Positions 56,393 through 64,000 of a stretch of 64,000 nt of DNA are shown here, piece after piece (the first letter of the stretch is position 1; each line of letters starts with the position of its first letter). Location: positions 549,217-613,216 of the forward strand of contig CP062796.1 in the NCBI GenBank assembly GCA_018208355.1, in the 5' to 3' direction. The position numbers and the translations under genes are program-made. The notes under the pieces are model-generated. The model saw only the letters and a program-made list of their open reading frames with translations. It was not told where the DNA came from and did no database searches. The stretch is from Candidatus Fermentithermobacillus carboniphilus. GTDB lineage: Bacteria > Bacillota > Sulfobacillia > Fermentithermobacillales > Fermentithermobacillaceae.

Positions 56393-57424
56393 TCAAGGTA
56401 GATTGGCATGAAAGATTCTATCATATGCCCCAATCAGTGTAAACGAAAACGCCTTGAGGAGAGGGTTTTGGGCCTCCAACCACGCAAGAGCCATCCCCAC
56501 GTCCTCCTGAATCTGTCTTTTCAAGGCCATCAGATCGGGAAACTTTCTCTCCTCGCGGATGCGTTTCGCGAAAAACACCTGCAGAGTCTTTCCGTAAAGT
56601 TCCCCCGCAAAACCGGGTATGTGGACCTCGACCCGGGTATCTTTACCGCCGAAGGTCGGTCTGGTTCCGACATTGACCACACAAGGCCTACTATCACTGG
56701 AACCGGCGCCATTGGGCGCCCTCATCCGCACCCAGGCCGCATATACCCCGTTGGCGGGCAAGAACTTGTCGACGGGAACCGCAATGTTGGACGTGGGAAA
56801 ACCTATCCTGTTACCGATGCCGTCTCCTTTGACGACAGTTCCGTAGACACAGTAGGGCCTCCCCAAGCAATCCCCTGCCTCCTCTACAGATCCCCGGCAG
56901 AGTTCCTGGCGAATCCTGGTGCTTGAGACAACCTTCCCGCCGACCGTATACGGCGGAACCACGCTGACCGTGAACCCCAATTCGTTTCCCATGGTCTCCA
57001 GGTCCCGGGGCTTCCCCTGCCCCTTGTACCCGAACGTAAAGTTGAACCCGCAAACCACGTGCTTTGTGCGAAGGATCCTGCAAAGATGGTCCTGGACAAA
57101 CCGCCGGGGCGACAGCTTGGAAAGGTCTCGCGTGAACGGAACCGCCCAATAATAGTCGACTCCGAGGGCCTGTACAAGCGCCATTTTCTCAGGTTCCGGA
57201 GTGAGAAGCGTATAATAGTTGCCTGACGGTTCCATAAGCGTCCTAGGATGAGGGTAGAAGGTCAGGGCAAGGACAGGTATACCGAGTTTCCTTTTGGCTT
57301 CGAGGGCCGCTTTGAAAAGCTCCTGGTGCCCGAGGTGAACACCATCGAAAACCCCGGCTGCGACAATCACTTCGCTATCTTTGAGTTCGGACGCTGGATC
57401 GGTTACGGTCTTCAACGAAATCAC
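56393..57424 (-). CDS. ribF: Bifunctional riboflavin kinase / FMN adenylyltransferase
   Basis: RibF makes FMN and FAD. About 343 aa. The N-terminal adenylyltransferase has [16 protein letters not shown] and [13 protein letters not shown] and a STRIRQEL motif; the C-terminal kinase has [15 protein letters not shown] and [19 protein letters not shown] start at 57424, five bases from the truB stop. The gene sits in the conserved truB-ribF-rpsO-pnp order. The protein ends about 20 residues beyond the normal kinase domain. Confidence 0.94.
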   Translation of the reverse strand: MISLKTVTDPASELKDSEVIVAAGVFDGVHLGHQELFKAALEAKRKLGIPVLALTFYPHPRTLMEPSGNYYTLLTPEPEKMALVQALGVDYYWAVPFTRDLSKLSPRRFVQDHLCRILRTKHVVCGFNFTFGYKGQGKPRDLETMGNELGFTVSVVPPYTVGGKVVSSTRIRQELCRGSVEEAGDCLGRPYCVYGTVVKGDGIGNRIGFPTSNIAVPVDKFLPANGVYAAWVRMRAPNGAGSSDSRPCVVNVGTRPTFGGKDTRVEVHIPGFAGELYGKTLQVFFAKRIREERKFPDLMALKRQIQEDVGMALAWLEAQNPLLKAFSFTLIGAYDRIFHANLP

Positions 57425-57429
57425 GCTCG

Positions 57430-58395
57430 CTAGATGAGAACTTTCTCATACTTGATTTTACACGCAAGTGTCGAGCCCGCGGCGGTAGAGAGCACGGCTA
57501 CTATCTTCCGGCAGCCATCTTCTCTCGAAAAATGCGTCCCCAAGAAGAGAGACCGACGTTTTTCATTCCCGGTCGCCTCCTTCCTCATCCAGGAGGTTAA
57601 ACTCCCGGGATCCTCAAAATCGCCGGTTTCAAGCGGTGTTCCGTTTCTGATTTTCTCCAGTGCCTCGCTTTTCACCTCGAACCTGGCAAAAGGGGATAGA
57701 ACTTCGAGAGGATCGGCAAGGATCGAGGCAAGCCTTCCTTCTTTCTTCGCAAGTTCGAGAGAAGCGATGGTATGGCCGTCTTTGAGGTAAAACCTCCCAA
57801 CTCTTGAGCGCAAAAGAAAAGACACGGCGGCTCCACAACCCAAAGATTCTCCAAGGGAGTCTGCGAGCGCTCTCACGTAAGTGCCTCTGCCGACCCGGAG
57901 AAAGAACACACCCCTCGGGTGAACGCCCGGAACCCACCCGAGCATCTCAAACCGGTGCACCGTAACAGGCCTGGGTTGTGGTTCGACTGTGACGCCTTTT
58001 CTCGCCAGTTCGTAAAGTCTCTTCCCCCTCACTTTCACGGCGGAAACCATGGGAGGTACCTGCAGGATGCTTCCGGTTAGGCGCGCAAGGTGCTCCCGGA
58101 CTTGGCCGGGCGAAAGCGATCCAGCATGTTTTCTCGCCACCACATCGCCATCGAGGTCTCCAGTGTCGGTACGCACCCCGAAAATGAATTCAGCCACGTA
58201 GTCTTTGTCGTCATCCAGGAAATACTCGGCGAGCCTCCTGTACGAACCAAGCGCCACAGGAAGAACTCCTCTCGCAGACGGGTCTAAAGTGCCGAGATGC
58301 CCGGCTTTGTTTTCACCGAGAATCCTCCGCACTTCCAGCACCACGTCGTGAGAGGTCAAGCCAGGGGGTTTTAGGACATTCACAAATCCGTCCAT
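57430..58395 (-). CDS. truB: tRNA pseudouridine-55 synthase
   Basis: TruB makes pseudouridine 55 in the tRNA T-loop. About 321 aa. KPPGLTSHDVVLEVRR and KAGHLGTLDPSARGVLPVALG carry the catalytic aspartate, with DKDYVAEFIFGVRTDTGDLDG following. The C-terminal PUA-like region is present (LFLGTHFSREDGCRKIVAV-type). ATG at 58395 overlaps the previous gene's stop by 16 bases. Its stop lies five bases before ribF. Confidence 0.95.
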   Translation of the reverse strand: MDGFVNVLKPPGLTSHDVVLEVRRILGENKAGHLGTLDPSARGVLPVALGSYRRLAEYFLDDDKDYVAEFIFGVRTDTGDLDGDVVARKHAGSLSPGQVREHLARLTGSILQVPPMVSAVKVRGKRLYELARKGVTVEPQPRPVTVHRFEMLGWVPGVHPRGVFFLRVGRGTYVRALADSLGESLGCGAAVSFLLRSRVGRFYLKDGHTIASLELAKKEGRLASILADPLEVLSPFARFEVKSEALEKIRNGTPLETGDFEDPGSLTSWMRKEATGNEKRRSLFLGTHFSREDGCRKIVAVLSTAAGSTLACKIKYEKVLI

Positions 58396-59441
58396 ACGTC
58401 CAGATTGTTCAACATCCCCAGAACTTTTCCGGACACTTCTTCGATGGAACCAGGAATTAACGCGCCTGAGGCTCTCGGGTGCCCACCGCCACCCAGCGAA
58501 GAGGCGATTTTGGCCACGTCCACGCGAGACCTGGACCGGAAGCTTACGTGGACCCCTCTTCCGTCCTCGGTTTCTTTGAAGCAGACCGCGACTTCAACTC
58601 CGGCTATGGACCTCGGGTAGTTGATTATGCCATCGCTTTCGTCAGGGGAAGCGCCGGCGCTCCTCAGCATTTCCCGGGTGACGGTGACCGCGGCCAACCG
58701 GCCGTTCTGGTATATCTTCAGAGTACCCAAAGCCGCCTTTAGGAGGAGTAGAGATGAAAGGGACCGGGTCTCAAACACCTGGTCTGCCACCTCAGATGCT
58801 TTCACTCCAATATCCAGGAGTTTTGCTGCAAGCCGCATAGTTTTTGCCGAGGTGTTCTGGTACCTGAACCCCCCTGTGTCGGTCACGATGGCCACGTATA
58901 GGCACGTGCCTATGTCCTGGGTCAGTGGAACTCCCAGAGTCTCCAGCAGTTCCATGACCAGTTCTCCGGAAGCCGAGGCCTCCGGGTCGACCAGGTTTAT
59001 GTGCCCGAAGTTGGAGTTTGATATGTGGTGATCGATGTTAACCCAGACCTTACCCTCGGCAAGTTCGCGTGCCTTGCCCACTCTATCGGGTCCCGTGCAA
59101 TCCACGAAAATCGCGACCTCCGGCGAGAAATCACCGGGTTCGAGGTAGCCGGCTCGCGTGTGGAACGCGCGCCCCGGTAGGAAATCATACACCGGCGGAT
59201 GCGGGTCTTGAGATACCAGGAGCGCCTTCTTCCCCATCATCTGAAGGCCCAACACCAGCCCAAGACCCGATCCGATACAGTCACCATCGGGTTTTTCGTG
59301 CTCGAGGACGACGATAGACTCGTGGGCAGCGACGATATCCCTTATCTTTTGGAGCGCAACAGCCCGGGACTCCGTATTCCCCGCAGCCGTTGCTTCTGTC
59401 GAACTTTCAGTATCGCCCGAATTCATCAAGACGCTCATCAC
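58380..59441 (-). CDS. nrnA: DHH-family phosphoesterase (NrnA-like nanoRNase/pAp phosphatase)
   Basis: About 353 aa. DHH/DHHA1 layout: EHEKPDGDCIGSGLGLV, VDCTGPDRVG, VNIDHHISNSNFGHINLVDP and the C-terminal GGGGHPRASGA. NrnA degrades short oligoribonucleotides to mononucleotides and can dephosphorylate pAp. The N-terminal 25 residues are low-complexity and not part of the domain. GTG at 59441 overlaps the rbfA stop; ATG at 59438 is nearly equivalent. Position between rbfA and truB is standard for Bacillota. Confidence 0.93.
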   Translation of the reverse strand: MMSVLMNSGDTESSTEATAAGNTESRAVALQKIRDIVAAHESIVVLEHEKPDGDCIGSGLGLVLGLQMMGKKALLVSQDPHPPVYDFLPGRAFHTRAGYLEPGDFSPEVAIFVDCTGPDRVGKARELAEGKVWVNIDHHISNSNFGHINLVDPEASASGELVMELLETLGVPLTQDIGTCLYVAIVTDTGGFRYQNTSAKTMRLAAKLLDIGVKASEVADQVFETRSLSSLLLLKAALGTLKIYQNGRLAAVTVTREMLRSAGASPDESDGIINYPRSIAGVEVAVCFKETEDGRGVHVSFRSRSRVDVAKIASSLGGGGHPRASGALIPGSIEEVSGKVLGMLNNLDVWTDL

Positions 59442-59806
59442 TGGGGAAGCTCCTCGCCGTCCTTCTTGATTTCAGAAAGAAGTTTTGAAACCCGTATGCT
59501 GTGCTCGATGCCCTGGTCGAGTACGAACTGTATTTCCGGAGCGTGGCGGGTACCCAAGGCTTTCGCGACTTCCGAACGGATAAGTCCCTGGGCGCTTCTG
59601 AGCCCCTCCATGGTATCTTCTTTCGCCTTTTCCTCGCCCAGGACGCTTACGTGTATCTTCGCCAAAGACAGATCGCGGGTGACGTCCACGTTTACGATGC
59701 TGACGAAACCGATGCGCGGATCCTTGAGACGGCGCATGATGACCTCAGACACAACTTCGCGGATAAGAGCGGCAGCTCTTTCTTGCCTTTGCGCCACGAG
59801 CACCAC
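59438..59806 (-). CDS. rbfA: Ribosome-binding factor A
   Basis: KH-like protein of 122 aa required for late 16S rRNA maturation and growth in the cold. Typical segments are VSEVIMRRLKDPRIGFVSIV, VDVTRDLSLAKIHVSVLG and the AP(E)IQFVLDQGIEHSIRV(S) end. Two GTG codons at the start (59806/59803) and a later GTG at 59797 leave the exact start open by a few residues. Follows ylxP, precedes nrnA with a four-base overlap. Confidence 0.94.
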   Translation of the reverse strand: MVLVAQRQERAAALIREVVSEVIMRRLKDPRIGFVSIVNVDVTRDLSLAKIHVSVLGEEKAKEDTMEGLRSAQGLIRSEVAKALGTRHAPEIQFVLDQGIEHSIRVSKLLSEIKKDGEELPQ

Positions 59807-59815
59807 CCCATCTCT

Positions 59816-60100
59816 TCAGGTAATGATATCCACCTGGGCATTCAAGATCTCTCCATCGATGTTCCCCTCAACCCACAAGACGGCGCTTCGCATCACTTCC
59901 TCCGCGTGACGTCGCTCATTGGTGACAAACGCCATCCCGACGAGGGCCCTTCCCCAGGTATCGTTTTCACCAACCTCGGCGCAAGATACACCGAATTTCT
60001 GCTGCAACCTGGAAAGAAGGCTTTGAATCACCCTCCTCTTATCTTTGAGAGACCTGACTCCGTATAACCTTATATCGAGAAGGCACTTCCCGACCACCAT
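59816..60100 (-). CDS. ylxP: DUF503 family protein YlxP
   Basis: Small protein of 94 aa matching the DUF503 family (VVGKCLLDIRLYGVRSLKDK, LQQKFGVSCAEVGEND, RRHAEEVM-type). It is a regular member of the infB-rbfA interval in Bacillota; its job is not established, though ribosome assembly is suspected from context. ATG at 60100. It starts 54 bases after the infB stop. Confidence 0.92.
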   Translation of the reverse strand: MVVGKCLLDIRLYGVRSLKDKRRVIQSLLSRLQQKFGVSCAEVGENDTWGRALVGMAFVTNERRHAEEVMRSAVLWVEGNIDGEILNAQVDIIT

Positions 60101-60153
60101 TGCATCTCACGCCTCGAAAGGTCCAGGCACGAGACCCGGGTATCCTTGTGCCT

Positions 60154-62439
60154 TTAAGCAGGCATAACCTCTCTCACGGTAAACGCCTCGATGATGTCCC
60201 CGGGCTTGATGTCCTGGAACCGGTCAAGTCCTATACCGCACTCGTATCCCTGCGAAACTTCCGAAACGTCGTCCTTGAAGCGTTTAAGCGAGGCTATCTT
60301 GCCTTCGTATACCACAACTCCGTCCCTGACAAGCCTGACCCCGGACTGGCGAGTCACCTTGCCGTTGAGGACATAGCACCCTGCGACAGTACCCACGTTG
60401 GGCACGTGGAAGGTGGCGCGCACTTCGGCTCTACCGAGGACCACTTCCTCGAGTTTGGGCTTTACGAGCCCTTTCAGCATATTACTAACGTCATCGAGAA
60501 GATCGTAGATGATCCGGTAGGTGCGGATGTCAACTTTCTCAGATTCAGCCACATTGCGAGCATTGACATCGGGACGCACGTTGAAACCGAGTATCTTTGC
60601 CTTAGAGGCCTTGGCAAGCATTACGTCAGACTCTATTATCGCACCTACTCCCGAGTGGATGACTTCTAGCTTCACCTCGCCGGTTTCTATCTTGCCGAGC
60701 GCCTGCAAGATCGCCTCGAGTGAACCCTGGACGTCGCTCTTTACGATAAGCTTGAGCTCACGCCTGGCGTCCTCTTCCTGTTTCTTGAAAAGCTCCTCCA
60801 AGGTAAGCCTGTGACTGGATTCAAGCTCGTGGGCCCTCCGCTCGAGTTTTCGCTTCTCCGATACTTCCTTGGCGATCTTCTCGTCGTCTACCACCAGGAA
60901 AGAGTCCCCCGCTGAAGGAAGTTCATTGAGCCCGACGAGTTCCACCGGGGTTGAAGGACCTGCCTTCTTGACTTGCCTTCCCTTTCCGTCAAACATGGCT
61001 CTGATTTTTCCCCAGGTAGTATCGGTTATTACGACATCACCGACCTTCAACACTCCGGACCGGATGATGGCGGTAGCCACAGGTCCACGTCCCTTGTCCA
61101 TCCGCGATTCGATTATATAGCCACGCGCCTTGCGGGTAGGATCAGCTTTGAGTTCTTGCATTTCTGCCACAAGGAGGATCATCTCGAGGAGTTCATCTAG
61201 TCCCTGCCCTGTCTTGGCAGAACACTCGACCACGACGGTATCTCCGCCCCATTCTTCAGGCAAAAGCCCTATTTCCGCCAGCTGTTGCTTCACGCGCTCA
61301 GGTTTTGCGCCGGGCTTATCAATCTTATTTATCGCCACGACCACTGGGACGCCTGCGGCTTTGGCATGATTCATGGCTTCAATCGTCTGAGGCATGACTC
61401 CGTCGTCCGCTGCCACAACCAGGACTGCCACGTCAGTGACGCGGGCGCCCCGAGCCCTCATCTCGGTGAACGCTTCATGACCCGGTGTATCCAGGAAAAT
61501 GATCTTGTTGCCCTGGTATTCCACCACTGACGCGCCTATATGCTGGGTGATCCCTCCCGCCTCCTTGGCGGTGACATTGGTATGCCGTATCGCATCCAGG
61601 AGAGACGTCTTGCCGTGGTCGACGTGGCCCATTACCGTGACTACAGGAGGCCTAGGAACCGACTTGGCCGGGTCGTCGGGACATTCGAGTTCCTGGATAA
61701 TCATTTCTTCCGGGCTCTTTTCAGGTTCTTTTACGGTAACCACGCAACCCAGCTTTTGTGCCACCTTACAAGCAACTTCAGGCGAAACGTTTTGATTGAT
61801 GTTGACGAGCATTCCGAGACTCATCAAAGTCCTTAAGACAAGAGCCACGGGTACCCCTATCAAAGATGCGAGTTCCCTGACGGGCGTATCTCCTTGAATG
61901 ACAACTCGCCTGGCGCCGGTCGTCTGCTTTTCGGATTTAGCCTGTCCTGGCGTTTGACCTTTTACCCCGCCGCCGCGGGCGTCTCGTTCGGTGCCCTTTG
62001 GCGCCGCCGGGACTTCCTTCGCGTTCAAAGTCCTCTCTCGCGGCTGCACAGCTTGCGGGCCTTTTTGGGAACCTCTGCTCTCGGACTGAGGAACCCCCTG
62101 GATAGTTTTTTTCAGGACCGGCCCGCCGGAAAGCGTGGGTCTTGCGCCACCTGAAGCTTCCGGCGCTTTAACCTGCTTGGACTGGGGTTCTTTTTGCTGG
62201 GATTTCGAGCCGGGAAGTGCTTCCCCTGAAACTACCCGGCCAGCTTGAGCCCCGACTCGTACTGCGGGGGCAGCCTTTTTTGCACCGAATTTTTCTCTAA
62301 TAGAGTTACAAGTACTGTCGTCAAGCGCAGTCATGTGATTTTTGACCTGTATCCCCATGTCACTGAGGGCGTTGATCACGTCCTTCGAATCTACGCCCAG
62401 CTCCCTCGCCAGCTCATAAACACGGATGCGTTTTTTCAT
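60154..62439 (-). CDS. infB: Translation initiation factor IF-2
   Basis: GTPase of about 761 aa that places initiator tRNA on the 30S subunit. The N-terminal IF2_N domain ([20 protein letters not shown]) precedes a long Lys/Gln/Pro-rich linker (about residues 65-190), then G-domain motifs [37 protein letters not shown] and SAKTGQG, followed by beta-barrel domains and the C-terminal [20 protein letters not shown]. The ATG at 62439 follows GAGGAGGTG; the longer frame to 62472 is unnecessary. Eight bases after the ylxR stop. Confidence 0.96.
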   Translation of the reverse strand: MKKRIRVYELARELGVDSKDVINALSDMGIQVKNHMTALDDSTCNSIREKFGAKKAAPAVRVGAQAGRVVSGEALPGSKSQQKEPQSKQVKAPEASGGARPTLSGGPVLKKTIQGVPQSESRGSQKGPQAVQPRERTLNAKEVPAAPKGTERDARGGGVKGQTPGQAKSEKQTTGARRVVIQGDTPVRELASLIGVPVALVLRTLMSLGMLVNINQNVSPEVACKVAQKLGCVVTVKEPEKSPEEMIIQELECPDDPAKSVPRPPVVTVMGHVDHGKTSLLDAIRHTNVTAKEAGGITQHIGASVVEYQGNKIIFLDTPGHEAFTEMRARGARVTDVAVLVVAADDGVMPQTIEAMNHAKAAGVPVVVAINKIDKPGAKPERVKQQLAEIGLLPEEWGGDTVVVECSAKTGQGLDELLEMILLVAEMQELKADPTRKARGYIIESRMDKGRGPVATAIIRSGVLKVGDVVITDTTWGKIRAMFDGKGRQVKKAGPSTPVELVGLNELPSAGDSFLVVDDEKIAKEVSEKRKLERRAHELESSHRLTLEELFKKQEEDARRELKLIVKSDVQGSLEAILQALGKIETGEVKLEVIHSGVGAIIESDVMLAKASKAKILGFNVRPDVNARNVAESEKVDIRTYRIIYDLLDDVSNMLKGLVKPKLEEVVLGRAEVRATFHVPNVGTVAGCYVLNGKVTRQSGVRLVRDGVVVYEGKIASLKRFKDDVSEVSQGYECGIGLDRFQDIKPGDIIEAFTVREVMPA

Positions 62440-62446
62440 CCGAAAT

Positions 62447-62734
62447 TCACCTCCTCGTCTCAGCACTCTCATTCATCGCCTCAATCTGACGGCGCAGTTC
62501 CTCAAAAACCGAAGGAGGTGGCACCACGCCCAGGGCCCTCTCGAACCTTTTGTGCTTTTTCGCCATCTCGAGACATTCGATTGAAGGGCAAACGTACGCA
62601 CCGCGACCCGCTTTCTTTCCTGTGGGGTCCACAACCACTGCGCCGTCGGGCGTCCTGGTGATCCGGATCATCTCCCTCTTGGGTTTCACCGCTTGACAGC
62701 CAAGGCAGGTTCTCTGCGGTATCTTTCTGGGCAC
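62447..62734 (-). CDS. ylxR: YlxR family RNA-binding protein
   Basis: About 95 aa. The YlxR/DUF448 signature RTCLGCQAVKPKREMIRITR and GRGAYVCPSIECLEMAKK are present, the latter with the usual Gly-Arg-Gly-Ala-Tyr motif and cysteines. Members bind RNA (recently tied to RNase P). I chose the GTG at 62734 behind GGGAGGTG because it gives the family length; the frame is open to 62782. Lies between nusA and infB. Confidence 0.93.
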   Translation of the reverse strand: MPRKIPQRTCLGCQAVKPKREMIRITRTPDGAVVVDPTGKKAGRGAYVCPSIECLEMAKKHKRFERALGVVPPPSVFEELRRQIEAMNESAETRR

Positions 62735-62825
62735 ACCTTCCACCTCCCGGACATTCCTCAAAACTCGCAAACCTCGCGCCAAAACGGGTTACCTCAGCCA
62801 TGCCCAAAGGATAACCCCGCGCCCA

Positions 62826-63857
62826 TCACGCGTTCCGCTCGGACTTGATATCTACCTTCCAACCGGTCAGTTTGGCCGCAAGCCGTGCGTTTTGACCGTC
62901 CCTGCCTATGGCCAAAGATAGCTGGTTTTCGGGGACTATAACCCTTGCAACCCGATCTTCCTGGTTGACATCGACTCTCAGGACCCTCGCCGGGCTCAAC
63001 GCGTTTGCCACAAAAACCCTAGGATCATCGTCCCATTCGATTATGTCGATGCGTTCTCCCCGGAGCTCCTGGACTATTACCTGCACCCTGGCACCGCGGG
63101 GACCGACGCATGCTCCCAGCGCATCGACCTCCGGCAGGTTGGCTTTGACGGCCACCTTCGAACGGGAGCCTGCCTCTCGCGCGATGGCGCGAATTTCAAC
63201 CACTCCATCTCTTATTTCGGGGACCTCCAGTTCAAAAAGGCGTTTCAAAAGCCCGGGATGGGTGCGCGAGAGAAATATCTGGGGTCCCTTCGGGGTCCTC
63301 TTGACCTCGAGGACGTAAGCCTTCATCCTGTCCCGCTCCTGGTATTTCTCTCCCCTTACCTGCTCCTGGGGCAGGATGTAGCCCTCGACCCGGCCAAGGT
63401 CCATAATGACTATACCTCTTTCGACCCGCACTATCTGGCCTGTGACGACGTCTCCTTCTCTCTCGGCAAACTCTTCATATATCATCCCTCGTTCCTTGTC
63501 GCGAAGCCTCTGCACAACAACCTGTTTTGCGGTCTGCGCAGCAATGCGACCGAAACCGTGAGCCGGTATTTCTTCCTCGATAACGTCCCCCACCTGGTAT
63601 TTGGGATTTTTGGCACGCGCTTCATCGAGAGAAATCTCTTTCCGGGGGTCTTTCACGGTCAGAACCACCTGGCGGCGGGAGAGAACCTTTATGTTGCCAG
63701 TTTCCCTGTCAAACTGGATCCGCACGTTTTCGGTGGTGCCGAAATGCTTCCTGTACGCCGATAGAAGAACTGCCTCAAGGGCCTCAACCAGGTCGTCCTT
63801 GGAAATGCCGCGTTCCCGCTCCAGCTGGTCCAGCGCCATGATAATTTCGCCGTTCAT
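62826..63857 (-). CDS. nusA: Transcription termination/antitermination factor NusA
   Basis: About 343 aa, a short NusA without the C-terminal repeats of the E. coli protein, as is normal in Bacillota. Domains in order: RNA-polymerase-binding N-terminal domain (MNGEIIMALDQLERERGIS), S1 (VVTGQIVRVERGIVIMDLGR), then two KH domains with VGPRGARVQVIVQELRGERI and AIGRDGQNARLAAKLTGWKV. GGAGGCGGGAG lies ahead of the ATG at 63857. It begins 15 bases after the rimP stop. Confidence 0.96.
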   Translation of the reverse strand: MNGEIIMALDQLERERGISKDDLVEALEAVLLSAYRKHFGTTENVRIQFDRETGNIKVLSRRQVVLTVKDPRKEISLDEARAKNPKYQVGDVIEEEIPAHGFGRIAAQTAKQVVVQRLRDKERGMIYEEFAEREGDVVTGQIVRVERGIVIMDLGRVEGYILPQEQVRGEKYQERDRMKAYVLEVKRTPKGPQIFLSRTHPGLLKRLFELEVPEIRDGVVEIRAIAREAGSRSKVAVKANLPEVDALGACVGPRGARVQVIVQELRGERIDIIEWDDDPRVFVANALSPARVLRVDVNQEDRVARVIVPENQLSLAIGRDGQNARLAAKLTGWKVDIKSERNA

Positions 63858-63872
63858 TTCTCCCGCCTCCTT

Positions 63873-64000
63873 TCAATCCAAGTCTTCGTCGGTATAGATA
63901 AGCTGAACCTTACTCACATTTTTCCTGTCAAAAGCCATGTCGCCTTCATCTGTCGAGATGAGGACCTTTTCGCTTTCCCCACCGTCCCCAGGCCGAAGAC
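63873..64000 (-). CDS. rimP: Ribosome maturation factor RimP (C-terminal end only)
   Basis: The frame runs off the right edge. The 42 visible residues end in EKVLISTDEGDMAFDRKNVS and VQLIYTDEDLD, compatible with the SH3-like C-terminal domain of RimP and the Bacillota rule that rimP precedes nusA. Similarity in such a short stretch is limited, so context carries much of the call. Confidence 0.8.
   Translation of the reverse strand, partial: LRPGDGGESEKVLISTDEGDMAFDRKNVSKVQLIYTDEDLD

Noticed and set aside
1..64000. CRISPR arrays, insertion sequences, prophage genes, tRNA and rRNA
   Set aside because: Reading both strands I found no regularly spaced repeats, transposase or integrase motifs, phage structural genes or tRNA-like T-loop sequences.

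Overview
The window looks like a chromosomal segment of an anaerobic, probably spore-forming Bacillota (Firmicutes) bacterium of moderately high G+C. The evidence is the rimP-nusA-ylxR-infB-ylxP-rbfA-nrnA-truB-ribF-rpsO-pnp gene order, AddAB in place of RecBCD, RNase J, a Spo0E-like phosphatase, SpoIIE-type phosphatase and sensory [FeFe]-hydrogenase genes, and frequent GTG/TTG starts behind strong GGAGG sites. I see no rRNA, tRNA, CRISPR array, insertion sequence or prophage.

Layout. (1) 1-6531, minus strand: a purine operon read guaA-purB-purC-purS-purQ-purL, with purL cut by the left edge. (2) 6943-11970, minus: a phosphate uptake operon pstS-pstC-pstA-pstB-pstB-phoU whose two ATPases carry complementary motif losses. 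(3) 12-31.5 kb: an accessory block holding a metal-dependent amidohydrolase, an M20 amidohydrolase, an N-acyl-D-amino-acid deacylase, an S9 peptidase, an MFS transporter, an HD-GYP protein, an XRE-cupin regulator, and a ferredoxin / sensory [FeFe]-hydrogenase / SpoIIE-phosphatase operon. Two paralogous copies of one four-gene membrane cassette (13.7-16.6 kb and 28.6-31.5 kb) flank most of it. (4) 31.8-38.2 kb, minus: one compact operon of TGS-GTPase, a large amidoligase-like/ATP-grasp (YheC/YheD) fusion, a small unlisted ORF, tdh and kbl, closed by a terminator. (5) 38.5-53.8 kb: a small membrane protein, addAB, nucleoside phosphorylase, phosphopentomutase, RNase J, a glycine-zipper stress protein, a Spo0E-like protein and endonuclease IV. 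(6) 53.9-64 kb, minus: the conserved translation/RNA-processing operon, with rimP cut by the right edge.

How they fit together. Purine synthesis, phosphate import, nucleoside salvage and the translation operon are housekeeping. The accessory block suggests peptide and N-acylated or D-amino-acid catabolism, ending with threonine-to-glycine conversion by Tdh/Kbl. A redox-sensing hydrogenase is coupled to a protein phosphatase. The best candidate for an undescribed system is the duplicated four-gene membrane cassette. Each copy encodes a DUF6754-like protein with a predicted cytoplasmic domain, two polytopic proteins, and one protein with a predicted extracytoplasmic domain. Conserved gene order in both copies suggests one complex that has been duplicated and diverged. 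Its function is unknown.
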